Source of the DNA: Phycisphaerae bacterium
GTDB taxonomy: Bacteria; Planctomycetota; Phycisphaerae; Phycisphaerales; SM1A02
Direction of reading: 5' to 3'
Assembly (NCBI GenBank): GCA_002716385.1
Contig: PBAX01000022.1
Coordinates: forward strand, 62,001-126,000
DNA length: 64,000 nt
The position numbers and the translations under genes were made by a program. Positions 48,126 through 56,410 of this stretch are shown in pieces. The notes beneath the pieces are model-generated. The model was not told the DNA's origin, did not search any database, and was given only the letters and a program-made list of their open reading frames with translations. Each line of letters begins with the position of its first letter. Position 1 is the stretch's first letter.

Positions 48126-50027
48126 TCAGATAAGTGAGTCGTGGTTCGGGATGTTGGTCAGCTCGGAGGTGTCGAGCGGTACGAGATTGTCGACACCCTT
48201 CTTCTTCTGGATTTCCTGAGCCTCTTCGGAAGTCGCCTGATCACTGTGACATGCTGGCGCCTGTTCGCCAGAATCGGACTTCGAAGGTCTTGCCTTTGAA
48301 GCAAGACGATGGATCTCCGCAGGATCCAGTACGCCTCGCTGCTCCAGGATGGCTTTCTGTTCCTCGGTGAGCGCAGCCGTCAATTTCGGCTTGTCCCACG
48401 AATACCCCTCCTCAAGACCGGATTCAAATTCCTGAATTTCCTTGCTGATCCTCACGCTGCACCAGTCGTGTCCGCACATGGCACAGAAATCGGTATCGAC
48501 ATCGAGATCCTCGTCATGAAGCGCGCGAGCCGTATCCGGATCGAAACTCAACTCGAAGTGACGATCCCAGTTGAGGGCGGCACGGGCCTTGGTGAGCTCG
48601 TCATCTCGATCACGTGTCCCAGGAATTCCCAGTGCGATATCCGCCGCATGGGCGGCGATCTTGTAGGCGATGCATCCCTGCTTCACGTCATCCTTCTTGG
48701 GAAGGCCGAGATGCTCCTTCGGTGTGACGTAGCAAAGCATGGAGGCACCGTGGTAGGCGGCATTGCAGGCACCGATGCAGGAGGTGATGTGGTCGTATCC
48801 CGGGAAGATGTCCGTGACGAGCGGGCCGAGCACGTAGAAAGGCGCACCATGGCAGAGCTGCCGCTGTAGTTTCATGTTGTACTCGACCTGATCGAGCGGT
48901 ACGTGGCCGGGGCCCTCGACCATGACCTGGACACCATGCCGCCATGCTCGCTCGGTCAGTTCACCGAGCGTCTGGAGCTCCGAAAGCTGCGCCTGATCCG
49001 TGGCATCGGCCAGGCCGCCTGGTCGAAGACCGTCGCCGATCGAGAAGGAGACATCGTGCTGTCGCATGATCTGGCAGATATCGTCCCAGAGTTCATAGGT
49101 CGGATTCTCGCGGCCATGGTGAATCATCCACTTCGCGAGCAGCGAACCGCCTCGTGAGACGATGCCGATGAGCCGCTTTCGAACGAACTTGAGGTGTGCC
49201 CGACGAACGCCGGCATGGACCGTGAAATAGTCCACTCCCTGACGTGCCTGATGTTCCAGCATCTCCAATATCGCCGTCTCGTCGAGATCCTCGATCTTGC
49301 GACCGATGATCATCGAGTAGATCGGAACCGTTCCAATCGGAACCTTCGAGTGCTTGATCAACGTCTCGCGACACTGGTCCAGATCCCCACCTGTGGAGAG
49401 ATCCATCACCGTGTCACCGCCCCATTTCTCCGCCCATCTGAGCTTCTCAAGCTCCTGTTCCATTCCGGAACTGACCGGTGAGGCGCCCATGTTGGCGTTG
49501 ATCTTCGTGAGTGAGGCGCGACCGATGCACATCGGATCGAGATCGTGCTTCAGGTGATGGATGTTGGCTGGGATGATCATGCGTCCGGCAGCCACTTCGT
49601 CACGGATCTGCTCGGGCGTCAGATGCGGTTCACGCTCGGAGACTCGACGCATCTCCGGCGTGACGTTTCCCAGACGTGCGTGCTCGAGCTGTGTGACCGC
49701 GACGAATCCCTCGACCGGTATCGCACGAATCGGTTCATCACCCTGATTGTGACCGTTGCATCCATCGGGATGGGATTCGATTGTCCAACCCTCCGGCAGG
49801 AAATCCCAGGCCGTCAGTGACGATGCCGACGGCATTCCAGGCGTGTCCGGGCTGCTGTAGCTCAACGGACCTCCGATATCCGGCTTGTTTGCGAAGCAGC
49901 CGGGAGTCGTGCCTGACAGGCTCAATGATGGATTCAAGGCTCCATGCATCGGAAGAGCGGATCTGAAGCCGTCATCATCCATCTGTTCGAAGGGCGTCGT
50001 CGAATTAGGGGTGCTCGATCGAATCAT
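48126..50027 (-). CDS. thiC: Phosphomethylpyrimidine synthase ThiC
   Basis: Radical SAM-type enzyme turning aminoimidazole ribotide into the thiamine pyrimidine HMP-P. The 633-residue protein has the N-terminal G-T-V-P-I-Y and N-A-N-M-G-A-S-P segments, M-E-G-P-G-H-V-P near 370, and the C-terminal 4Fe-4S motif C-A-M-C-G-H-D-W-C (about residue 514). Length fits the family. The leader is under 80 bp. It holds a six-bp hairpin (50055-50070) but none of the THI-box elements (such as CTGAGA or ACCTGAT), so TPP riboswitch control is not evident. thiF lies 12 kb away on the other strand. Confidence 0.96.
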   Translation of the reverse strand: MIRSSTPNSTTPFEQMDDDGFRSALPMHGALNPSLSLSGTTPGCFANKPDIGGPLSYSSPDTPGMPSASSLTAWDFLPEGWTIESHPDGCNGHNQGDEPIRAIPVEGFVAVTQLEHARLGNVTPEMRRVSEREPHLTPEQIRDEVAAGRMIIPANIHHLKHDLDPMCIGRASLTKINANMGASPVSSGMEQELEKLRWAEKWGGDTVMDLSTGGDLDQCRETLIKHSKVPIGTVPIYSMIIGRKIEDLDETAILEMLEHQARQGVDYFTVHAGVRRAHLKFVRKRLIGIVSRGGSLLAKWMIHHGRENPTYELWDDICQIMRQHDVSFSIGDGLRPGGLADATDQAQLSELQTLGELTERAWRHGVQVMVEGPGHVPLDQVEYNMKLQRQLCHGAPFYVLGPLVTDIFPGYDHITSCIGACNAAYHGASMLCYVTPKEHLGLPKKDDVKQGCIAYKIAAHAADIALGIPGTRDRDDELTKARAALNWDRHFELSFDPDTARALHDEDLDVDTDFCAMCGHDWCSVRISKEIQEFESGLEEGYSWDKPKLTAALTEEQKAILEQRGVLDPAEIHRLASKARPSKSDSGEQAPACHSDQATSEEAQEIQKKKGVDNLVPLDTSELTNIPNHDSLI

Positions 50028-50106
50028 CTCTTGTTCTCCAGTTCGTGCAGTCTAGCACCCGACAGGGTGTGGACGTGGGCCGTACAATCCAATTCGAGCC
50101 ACAAGC

Positions 50107-50889
50107 ATGCGATCCAATCATGGCAGACATCCCAGCGTCAGACTGCTGGCCTCCCTTCTCCTGATGGCCTCCCTCGGTGGATGTGGACACATGGCCTTCG
50201 GCACCAAGACCCCTCTGGATATCAAGGGGCCGGTTTCCGTGGATGTCGTCACGTTTGCCGGCGATGTCACCATTCGTTCCACAGGCGATGCACCCGGCGA
50301 CGCCAGCGTGCTGGTCAAGCCCCAGTCGACACATGCCTTCCACAGGATGGGCGATGCCCAGGCATCCCTCAAGGACATCGACTGGTCCGTGGAAACCGTG
50401 GAGGAAAACGGAAGAACGATCATCCGGATCCGGGCGACCACCCTGTATCCGGAGTCCGGGCTTCAGAGGCTCCATGTGACCGTGAACGCGCCCGACATCG
50501 ATGGTGTCCGGGTGGACACGACGCTGGGCGATGTCGATCTCAGCGAGATCACGGGGCCGATCGATGTCAATTCGACTCGAGGGGATGTAGACATCGTGAC
50601 GGGCAAGGCCCTCGATGACTCGATCAACGTCTCGACGACCGAAGGCGACATCACCCTACGGGCGGGCACGGGAACACGTGGTCGTCTCGATGCCTTCACG
50701 ATCGACGGTCGGGTCGTCTGCAAGGTCCCCAAGGGCAAGCTTCGCGTACATGGTCGCAGCAGCGATCGGACGATGCAGGGGGTCATCAATGATGGTGAAC
50801 AACCCGTAGTGCTCCGAACCAATGACGGGACGATACGGATCGTGATCAAGAAATATCCACATCGACAGAGCTCCTTCGACTTCGATTGA
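50107..50889 (+). CDS. Lipoprotein with DUF4097-like beta-helix/adhesin fold
   Basis: A 260-residue exported protein. The signal L-L-A-S-L-L-L-M-A-S-L-G-G-C gives a lipobox with Cys at about residue 26. The mature part consists of repeated beta segments with V-x-V-x-x-x-x-G-D-V (V-T-F-A-G-D-V-T-I, D-T-T-L-G-D-V-D-L, N-S-T-R-G-D-V-D-I, S-T-T-E-G-D-I-T-L), the ladder seen in DUF4097 'putative adhesin' proteins. It diverges from thiC and is followed eight bases after its stop by rlmE. Confidence 0.78.
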   Translation: MRSNHGRHPSVRLLASLLLMASLGGCGHMAFGTKTPLDIKGPVSVDVVTFAGDVTIRSTGDAPGDASVLVKPQSTHAFHRMGDAQASLKDIDWSVETVEENGRTIIRIRATTLYPESGLQRLHVTVNAPDIDGVRVDTTLGDVDLSEITGPIDVNSTRGDVDIVTGKALDDSINVSTTEGDITLRAGTGTRGRLDAFTIDGRVVCKVPKGKLRVHGRSSDRTMQGVINDGEQPVVLRTNDGTIRIVIKKYPHRQSSFDFD

Positions 50890-50897
50890 CGTCATAC

Positions 50898-51572
50898 ATG
50901 CCACGCGAAATACAAGATCACTGGTTCAAGGAAGCCAAGCGACAGGGCTATCGATCGCGAGCGGCCTTCAAGCTCATCGAGATAGATGACAAGCGTCGAA
51001 TACTCGCCAAGGGTCGACGTGTGCTGGATCTCGGTTGTGCGCCTGGTTCATGGACACAGGTCGCGGCTCAGCGGACGGCACCAGGTGGAATCGTGGTCGG
51101 CATGGATCTCCAGCCAGTTACCGGCAGCTTCCAGGGTTCGCCCGTTCATCTGCTGCAGGGGGATGTCGCCGAACTCAGTGACGAGACGCTCGTGGAACTC
51201 GGGCTCGATCCGTCCTCGCCGTTCGATGTGCTGCTGAGCGACATGGCCCCCGCAACGACCGGCAGTCGGGACACCGACCATTACGGATCCATGCGACTCT
51301 GCCATCTCGTCCTCGATCTTGCCGCAACTCGTCTGGCACCGGGTGGCGACCTCGTCATGAAGATGTTCGAGGGTCCAGGTTCCAAGGATCTGCTTGACCG
51401 CGCCCGGGAGATGTTCGAGACCGTGCGACCCGCCAAGCCCAAGGCATCGCGATCCGTGTCTCGTGAAATGTTCATCGTATGCCTCAAGCGATCGGAATCG
51501 ATCGACGTCGATCATCGCAAGGATGACGTGCCCGGAGGACCGCCTCCGCTCGGTGGTGGCTGGGGCAACTGA
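50898..51572 (+). CDS. rlmE: 23S rRNA (uridine-2'-O)-methyltransferase RlmE/FtsJ
   Basis: Methylates U2552 of 23S rRNA, a late step in 50S assembly. In 224 residues it shows Y-R-S-R-A-A-F-K-L-I-E-I (about 18-29), the SAM site L-D-L-G-C-A-P-G-S-W-T-Q-V-A (about 42-55), D-V-L-L-S-D-M-A-P-A-T-T-G near 117 and the catalytic K-M-F-E-G-P-G. The last 15 residues are an added Gly/Pro tail. The ATG at 50898 is preferred over an upstream TTG that overlaps the end of the lipoprotein gene. It points at the dockerin-like gene, leaving three bases between stops. Confidence 0.94.
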   Translation: MPREIQDHWFKEAKRQGYRSRAAFKLIEIDDKRRILAKGRRVLDLGCAPGSWTQVAAQRTAPGGIVVGMDLQPVTGSFQGSPVHLLQGDVAELSDETLVELGLDPSSPFDVLLSDMAPATTGSRDTDHYGSMRLCHLVLDLAATRLAPGGDLVMKMFEGPGSKDLLDRAREMFETVRPAKPKASRSVSREMFIVCLKRSESIDVDHRKDDVPGGPPPLGGGWGN

Positions 51573-51575
51573 CGA

Positions 51576-52130
51576 TCAGGAGGAATACGTCGCCTCTATG
51601 AGCTTCGCGATGACGCCTCGAAGATCCCGATCCAGCGGCAGGGTGTCGATGACCTGTTCGAATCCGGGAGGTGGCGAGGATATGTAGCCACGCGACTGCC
51701 AGCGATCGATCATCCCCTTCGCCGTCTTCATGGCCGTGTCCACATCGGCAGGCTGCATGCCGGAAAGGTCCAACGCATCCGCAGCGGACATGTCCGGAAT
51801 CTCTGTGAGCTGTTGCTGATTCGGATTCTGCATACCAAGCGCCTCCATCAGAAGGCCGCCAAGCGATGCCAGCCCCTCGATTGCAGCCGTCGGAGCTTCC
51901 ATGAGGGAATTGATGACGGGATTCGAAGAGGACTGCTGTTCGAGAAGCAGCAGCAGATCGTCGACATCCACGATGCCGTCAGCGTTCAGATCCGCATGGG
52001 AATCCGACTCGCCCCAGTTTCGGATGAGATCCTCGATCGTCACGTTTCCGACGACCTTGTCGGACGATCGATCCATGGTTTCAACGGGCATGCCGCCCTT
52101 GAGTACTGTCGTGGAAGCTGGATCGATCAT
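51576..52130 (-). CDS. Dockerin-like (EF-hand) protein without a signal peptide
   Basis: A 184-residue protein. Residues 27-68 form a dockerin-like unit: V-T-I-E-D-L-I-R-N-W-G, then D-L-N-A-D-G-I-V-D-V-D-D-L-L-L-L-L, whose D-x-N-x-D-G-x-x-D-x-x-D is a textbook calcium loop. Planctomycete exported proteins often end in such a unit, but here it is near the N-terminus of a protein with neither signal peptide nor membrane helix. The rest is Met- and Ala-rich, then a C-terminal helical part (D-V-D-T-A-M-K-T-A-K-G-M-I-D-R-W). AGGAG lies seven bases before the ATG. Function unknown. Confidence 0.65.
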   Translation of the reverse strand: MIDPASTTVLKGGMPVETMDRSSDKVVGNVTIEDLIRNWGESDSHADLNADGIVDVDDLLLLLEQQSSSNPVINSLMEAPTAAIEGLASLGGLLMEALGMQNPNQQQLTEIPDMSAADALDLSGMQPADVDTAMKTAKGMIDRWQSRGYISSPPPGFEQVIDTLPLDRDLRGVIAKLIEATYSS

Positions 52131-52276
52131 GGAATTCTCCTGAGGGGACTATCCATGCCTCACGCAAACATCATGCCGCCCCCTGGGACAGCATTCAGAA
52201 GCCTCATGCGCAGAAGATGCCGTAAGAAGCGGCGCACGATCGGCACTATTCCGCTCCGCGTGCAGCCAGTGATCGA

Positions 52277-53302
52277 TCACACGTTTGCAGGAATGCCGGC
52301 GGCCTCAAGAATGCGTTCCGCCGTTCGAACCGCAGCCCGGCCCGCTTCCGCATCGATTTCGGGTCGCTGACCCGTTCGCACGGAGTTCAGGAAATCCTCG
52401 GCCTGGAGTCGAAGCGGCTCGGCGTCCTCGACGACCAGATCCTCGAAACTCACGAGATCCAGATAGTTCACACTCGAGAGATCCTCACCAGCTCGCAATC
52501 GGGCCCGAATATCATCCAGTTGACTGGCATTGGCGGATTGCCGAACGACGGTTCCGGTTCGCGAGACGAAATCCGCGGACACATACAGATCCTCGCAGAT
52601 GATCCTGAGCTTTCGTTCTGTCTTCAGGGCCAGGCGACTTGCCGTCACATTGGCGACACAACGATCGCCGGCGGAATCGGGCGAGTAGGTCAGACGGGCA
52701 TTGCAGACATCCTCCGCATCAGAGAGAACCGCAACCGCACTGGCCTGAATATCCTCCGGCTCGGCACCTATCAGCATCGTGAGCAGATCCAGATCATGGA
52801 TCATCATGTCGAGCACAACGCCTACATCGACGCTTCTGAATGTCATCGGAGAGATACGGTGCAATTCCAGATGTCGTGGCTTGAAATCACCAAGGGCACG
52901 AATCGCCTGCATGACGGGGTCATACCTCACGACGTGACCAACCTGAAGCGGTACACCTTTCGACGCTGCCGCGTCCGCGATTGCGGTGGCATCGGCAGCC
53001 GTAGCCGCCAACGGCTTCTCGATGAGGCATGCGATGCCTGCATCGATCAACTGCTCGGCCGCTTCACGGTGATGGACTGTAGGTGTCGCGATCGTCACCG
53101 CCTGGACACCGAGATCGATCAGCTGTGCAACGGTCTCGAGCGGCGTGCCGCCCCACTCGCCCGTGATGTCTTCCCGACGTTCGGCATCGGCGTCCACGAC
53201 ACCGACAAGCTCGGCTTCGGGCATCTGGGCATAGATACGAGCGTGATGTCGGCCCATTCGACCGACACCGACGACACCACAACGAATGATTTCACTGGAC
53301 AC
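52277..53302 (-). CDS. Gfo/Idh/MocA-family oxidoreductase
   Basis: A 341-residue NAD(P)-dependent dehydrogenase of the glucose-fructose oxidoreductase group. The Rossmann motif is G-V-V-G-V-G-R-M-G-R-H-H-A-R (about residues 8-21), followed by V-G-V-V-D-A-D at the end of strand 2 and the signature E-K-P-L-A near 95. The C-terminal beta domain includes H-D-L-D-L-L-T-M-L-I-G-A near 170. No export signal, unlike the member at 63781. The start is GTG with AAGGAG six bases upstream. Substrate unknown. Confidence 0.9.
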   Translation of the reverse strand: MSSEIIRCGVVGVGRMGRHHARIYAQMPEAELVGVVDADAERREDITGEWGGTPLETVAQLIDLGVQAVTIATPTVHHREAAEQLIDAGIACLIEKPLAATAADATAIADAAASKGVPLQVGHVVRYDPVMQAIRALGDFKPRHLELHRISPMTFRSVDVGVVLDMMIHDLDLLTMLIGAEPEDIQASAVAVLSDAEDVCNARLTYSPDSAGDRCVANVTASRLALKTERKLRIICEDLYVSADFVSRTGTVVRQSANASQLDDIRARLRAGEDLSSVNYLDLVSFEDLVVEDAEPLRLQAEDFLNSVRTGQRPEIDAEAGRAAVRTAERILEAAGIPANV

Positions 53303-53356
53303 GTTCGACTCCTTCAGGAAGGTGCATCGTAACAGGTCGGCATGAGCCCGAGACCG

Positions 53357-54484
53357 TCACTCGGAGGTGGGACTGTCCGGTGGCGACAACGGTATGTCGC
53401 CCGACTTCTCCCAGTACTCGCTCTCGACTTCGGGAGGTTCCTCGGTTGGGCCTGAAAGATGCGAATCGACCGCCCCACGATTGCCGGCTTCCTCCTCCGA
53501 AGCACTTCGCAAACGATCCGCATTCGCCCTTTGAATGCGACCTTCCCAGATGCTCCGGACATAAATGTCCTTTAGTGCAAGCCCGGTCATCAGGAAGAGA
53601 AGCCACCATGGACCGAGCAGGACGATAAAGATGATCAGTCTGAAACCACCGCCTGAATTGAAGAGGCCGTCCTGCACTTCGGCGGGATACGGGAAGATCC
53701 AGATACCAATGGCGTAGAAGGGGAAGATCAGGGCAACCAACTCGATCCGGGATGCCTGGCGTCGCAAGTAGAGATCTCTGCAGATCATCGCCAGAAAACA
53801 CAATGAGCTGAACATTCCCAGAGAAGCGACCACGTCGAGGATCATGATCCCGAAGGTGATGAAAGACCCGCCCGGATTCTGGTTCATCGAACCATATCGA
53901 CCCAATGCATAGGCAAGTGGCCAGAGCCATTGCGACGCCAGTGTGATCAGCCAGACAAGTTTGAGAAATCGGTTCTGGCCGGCGACCCGGCGAACCACCA
54001 CCAGACAGAGTCCAATCGACCATACAAAGCCGCTCATGGTCATCACCAGCCGGTAGTCGTCCGGTTGGATCTTGTAGAACAGGACGATCACCTGCATGAA
54101 AAGAGCCGATGTGATCGCCGTGATCAACAACGTCAGACCAAATCGGAAGCGGCTCGACACCAGCGTCCGGGGTGTGATCAGATCGGTGTTTCGGCGCCTT
54201 GAAGTTTCCGGCTTGTATGGCGTACCGCATTCGGGACAGGTCCCGACGGATGGCAGTCCCTTCAACAGGTACCCGCATCCGCTGCACTGCGGCGTCGTCT
54301 TGGTCGGCTTCGACAGTCCACCCGGCAGCCTGGCTGGTTCCTGATCGGATTCAGGCGTGCCGCATTCCGGACAGGCGACACCTCGAGCTAGACCCTTCAA
54401 CGAATATCCACACTGACTGCAGACACGATCATCCTTCATCGGATCGGGCTCGTCGGGCATCAGGATGACCGGATCAACTGGCAT
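53357..54484 (-). CDS. Membrane protein with two zinc ribbons, unknown function
   Basis: A 375-residue protein. Two zinc ribbons stand in tandem at the N-terminus: C-S-Q-C-G-Y-S-L-K-G-L with A-C-P-E-C-G (about 20-41), and C-S-G-C-G-Y-L-L-K-G-L with T-C-P-E-C-G (about 66-87). About six membrane helices follow (for example F-G-L-T-L-L-I-T-A-I-T-S-A-L-F-M and F-I-V-L-L-G-P-W-W-L-L-F-L-M), and the tail is acidic and Pro/Glu-rich. It is a paralogue in layout of the 322-residue protein at 18994-19962. It lies 35 bp after purQ on the same strand. Confidence 0.72.
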   Translation of the reverse strand: MPVDPVILMPDEPDPMKDDRVCSQCGYSLKGLARGVACPECGTPESDQEPARLPGGLSKPTKTTPQCSGCGYLLKGLPSVGTCPECGTPYKPETSRRRNTDLITPRTLVSSRFRFGLTLLITAITSALFMQVIVLFYKIQPDDYRLVMTMSGFVWSIGLCLVVVRRVAGQNRFLKLVWLITLASQWLWPLAYALGRYGSMNQNPGGSFITFGIMILDVVASLGMFSSLCFLAMICRDLYLRRQASRIELVALIFPFYAIGIWIFPYPAEVQDGLFNSGGGFRLIIFIVLLGPWWLLFLMTGLALKDIYVRSIWEGRIQRANADRLRSASEEEAGNRGAVDSHLSGPTEEPPEVESEYWEKSGDIPLSPPDSPTSE

Positions 54485-54519
54485 GTTTCAGCTGAACGCC
54501 CCCCCGCAGGTCAAGGACA

Positions 54520-55338
54520 TCATGCTTCGACTACGGAAGCTCTGCGCGCATTCACCCAGGTCACTGCGTTTCGGAACATGGCGAGGCCGGGCGTGTCTCC
54601 TTGACGATCGGCCTCGTCAAGACGTGTCCAGAACGGATGTTGGGTCCATCGCGTATACCGCTCCGGATGAGGCATGAGGCCGAGGATCAAACCGGATGCA
54701 TCGCAGATGCCCGCAATTCCTCCGTCTGAGCCGTTGGGATTGTCACCCTCCGCATAGCGAACAGCGACCTGCCCGGCTTCTTCGAGATGCTCGAGTTGAC
54801 CACCCGCGATGAAACGTCCTTCGCCGTGGGCGATCGGAAGAAGCGATGGGCCACCACCTGTTTCCAATCCACGTGTCCACACGCAGACCGTGTCGGCTGG
54901 GTAGTCGACGTTGACCCACTTGTCGATGAAACGTGCTGATTCATTGTCGACCAGAGCCACTTCGGCGGCGGATGGAGCGGCCGGCCACGAGGTCCCCTTG
55001 CCGGGCCCGGGGAGAAGGCCGGCCTGAACGGCGATCTGGAAACCGTTGCATGGCGCGATCATCGGAACGCCACGCTCGACTGCGCGCATCAGGCCGGACC
55101 AGAGATGGGATCGAATCAACTGAGCGGCTATTCGGCCAGCGGCCACGGCATCGCCATAGGAGAAGCCGCCCGGAAGTCCAATCAGATCGGCTGCGTCAAG
55201 CAGAGCCGGATCCTCCGACAATCGATTGATGTGGACTCTGACCGGAGTGGCCCCTGCCAGTTCGAAGGCTTCACAGAGCTCCTCGTCACAGTTGATCCCG
55301 GGAGCGGTCATGATCAGTGCTTTTGGTCGATCGGCCAT
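54520..55338 (-). CDS. purQ: Phosphoribosylformylglycinamidine synthase subunit PurQ
   Basis: Glutaminase subunit of FGAM synthase, 272 residues, somewhat longer than the usual 225-260. It has the class I amidotransferase elements: G-G-F-S-Y-G-D (residues about 55-61), the nucleophile Cys in I-A-P-C-N-G-F-Q (about 95-102), and the His-Glu pair in L-M-P-H-P-E-R (about 229-235). It is separated from the PurL gene by galE, which runs the other way, so the two subunits are not in one simple operon. Confidence 0.95.
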   Translation of the reverse strand: MADRPKALIMTAPGINCDEELCEAFELAGATPVRVHINRLSEDPALLDAADLIGLPGGFSYGDAVAAGRIAAQLIRSHLWSGLMRAVERGVPMIAPCNGFQIAVQAGLLPGPGKGTSWPAAPSAAEVALVDNESARFIDKWVNVDYPADTVCVWTRGLETGGGPSLLPIAHGEGRFIAGGQLEHLEEAGQVAVRYAEGDNPNGSDGGIAGICDASGLILGLMPHPERYTRWTQHPFWTRLDEADRQGDTPGLAMFRNAVTWVNARRASVVEA

Positions 55339-55411
55339 GCCGACATTGTACGTCCGGATCGGATCCTGTCTTGTGGTTCAAGCCGCCAATCGCGATACTC
55401 CTCACTTGATC

Positions 55412-56410
55412 ATGGCTGAAAGGACTTCCAAAAAGGTGCTTGTGACGGGCGGTGCCGGCTATGTCGGCTCGCATGCCGCTCTCGAGTTGATGCGGGCGGG
55501 GCATCGGGTGACGATCATCGACACGCTGGAACGAGGAAGTGCGGCTGTGATCGAACGGCTCCAGGCACAGGGACCGATCGAATTCATACAAGGTGATTGC
55601 GGCGACCACTCGATTCTGTCACCGGTTCTCGAGGACATGGACGCGATCATGCACTTCGCCGCCTATGCCAAGATCGACGAGTCGGTGAAGTTCCCTGATA
55701 TGTATGAGAAGAACAATGTCGATGTCACACGAATACTTCTGGATTGCGCCGTTGAACACGACGTAGCGTCGTTCATGCTCTCGAGCACTTGCGCCGTCTA
55801 TGGAACGCCCTCGGACACCAAGCGGCCAGTCACGGAGAATTCGCCGCTCGCTGCCGCTAATCCATATGGCCAGAGCAAGATCAGTGCCGAAAACCTTCTT
55901 CGATCCGCAGCGGAAGAGGGTCGCATCGCGACAGGCGTGCTTCGCTACTTCAATGTTCTGGGATCTGACGAACAAGGCGTCCTGAAGGAACCGATCGAAG
56001 ACCCGCGTCTGGTTTCCGCCTGCATACAGTCGGCGCTCGGGAATCGCGAGACACTCACGGTGTACGGGACCGAATACGACACCCCGGATGGAACAGCCAT
56101 ACGGGATTTCGTCCACGTAACCGACATCGCAGGTGCGCACCTTGCCTTCATGGAAGCGATCGAGAAAGGGCCCATGCGCATCTACAACGTGGGGTGTGGG
56201 CACGGCATCAGTGTTCGATCGATCATCAAGGCGGTTGAAAAAGCCGCAGGCCATGGGATTCCGGTGATCGAAGGCGACCCTCGCAAGGGCGACATCAGTG
56301 CCATCTGGGCGGACAACTCACTGATCCGATCCGAGCTTGGCTGGGAACCCAGATATCAGGACATCAACCGCATGGTCGCGACATCATGGCAGGCAGCCAC
56401 CAGCGACTAG
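55412..56410 (+). CDS. galE: UDP-glucose 4-epimerase
   Basis: Short-chain dehydrogenase fold epimerase of 332 residues. It has the NAD-binding V-T-G-G-A-G-Y-V-G-S-H (about residues 11-21), S-S-T-C-A-V-Y-G near 122 with the catalytic Ser/Thr, the Y-G-Q-S-K catalytic Tyr-Lys (about 148-152) and R-D-F-V-H-V-T-D (about 232-239). The ATG at 55412 matches the normal N-terminus; longer in-frame openings overlap purQ and are rejected. Its TAG stop shares CTAG with the opposing purL stop. Confidence 0.93.
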   Translation: MAERTSKKVLVTGGAGYVGSHAALELMRAGHRVTIIDTLERGSAAVIERLQAQGPIEFIQGDCGDHSILSPVLEDMDAIMHFAAYAKIDESVKFPDMYEKNNVDVTRILLDCAVEHDVASFMLSSTCAVYGTPSDTKRPVTENSPLAAANPYGQSKISAENLLRSAAEEGRIATGVLRYFNVLGSDEQGVLKEPIEDPRLVSACIQSALGNRETLTVYGTEYDTPDGTAIRDFVHVTDIAGAHLAFMEAIEKGPMRIYNVGCGHGISVRSIIKAVEKAAGHGIPVIEGDPRKGDISAIWADNSLIRSELGWEPRYQDINRMVATSWQAATSD

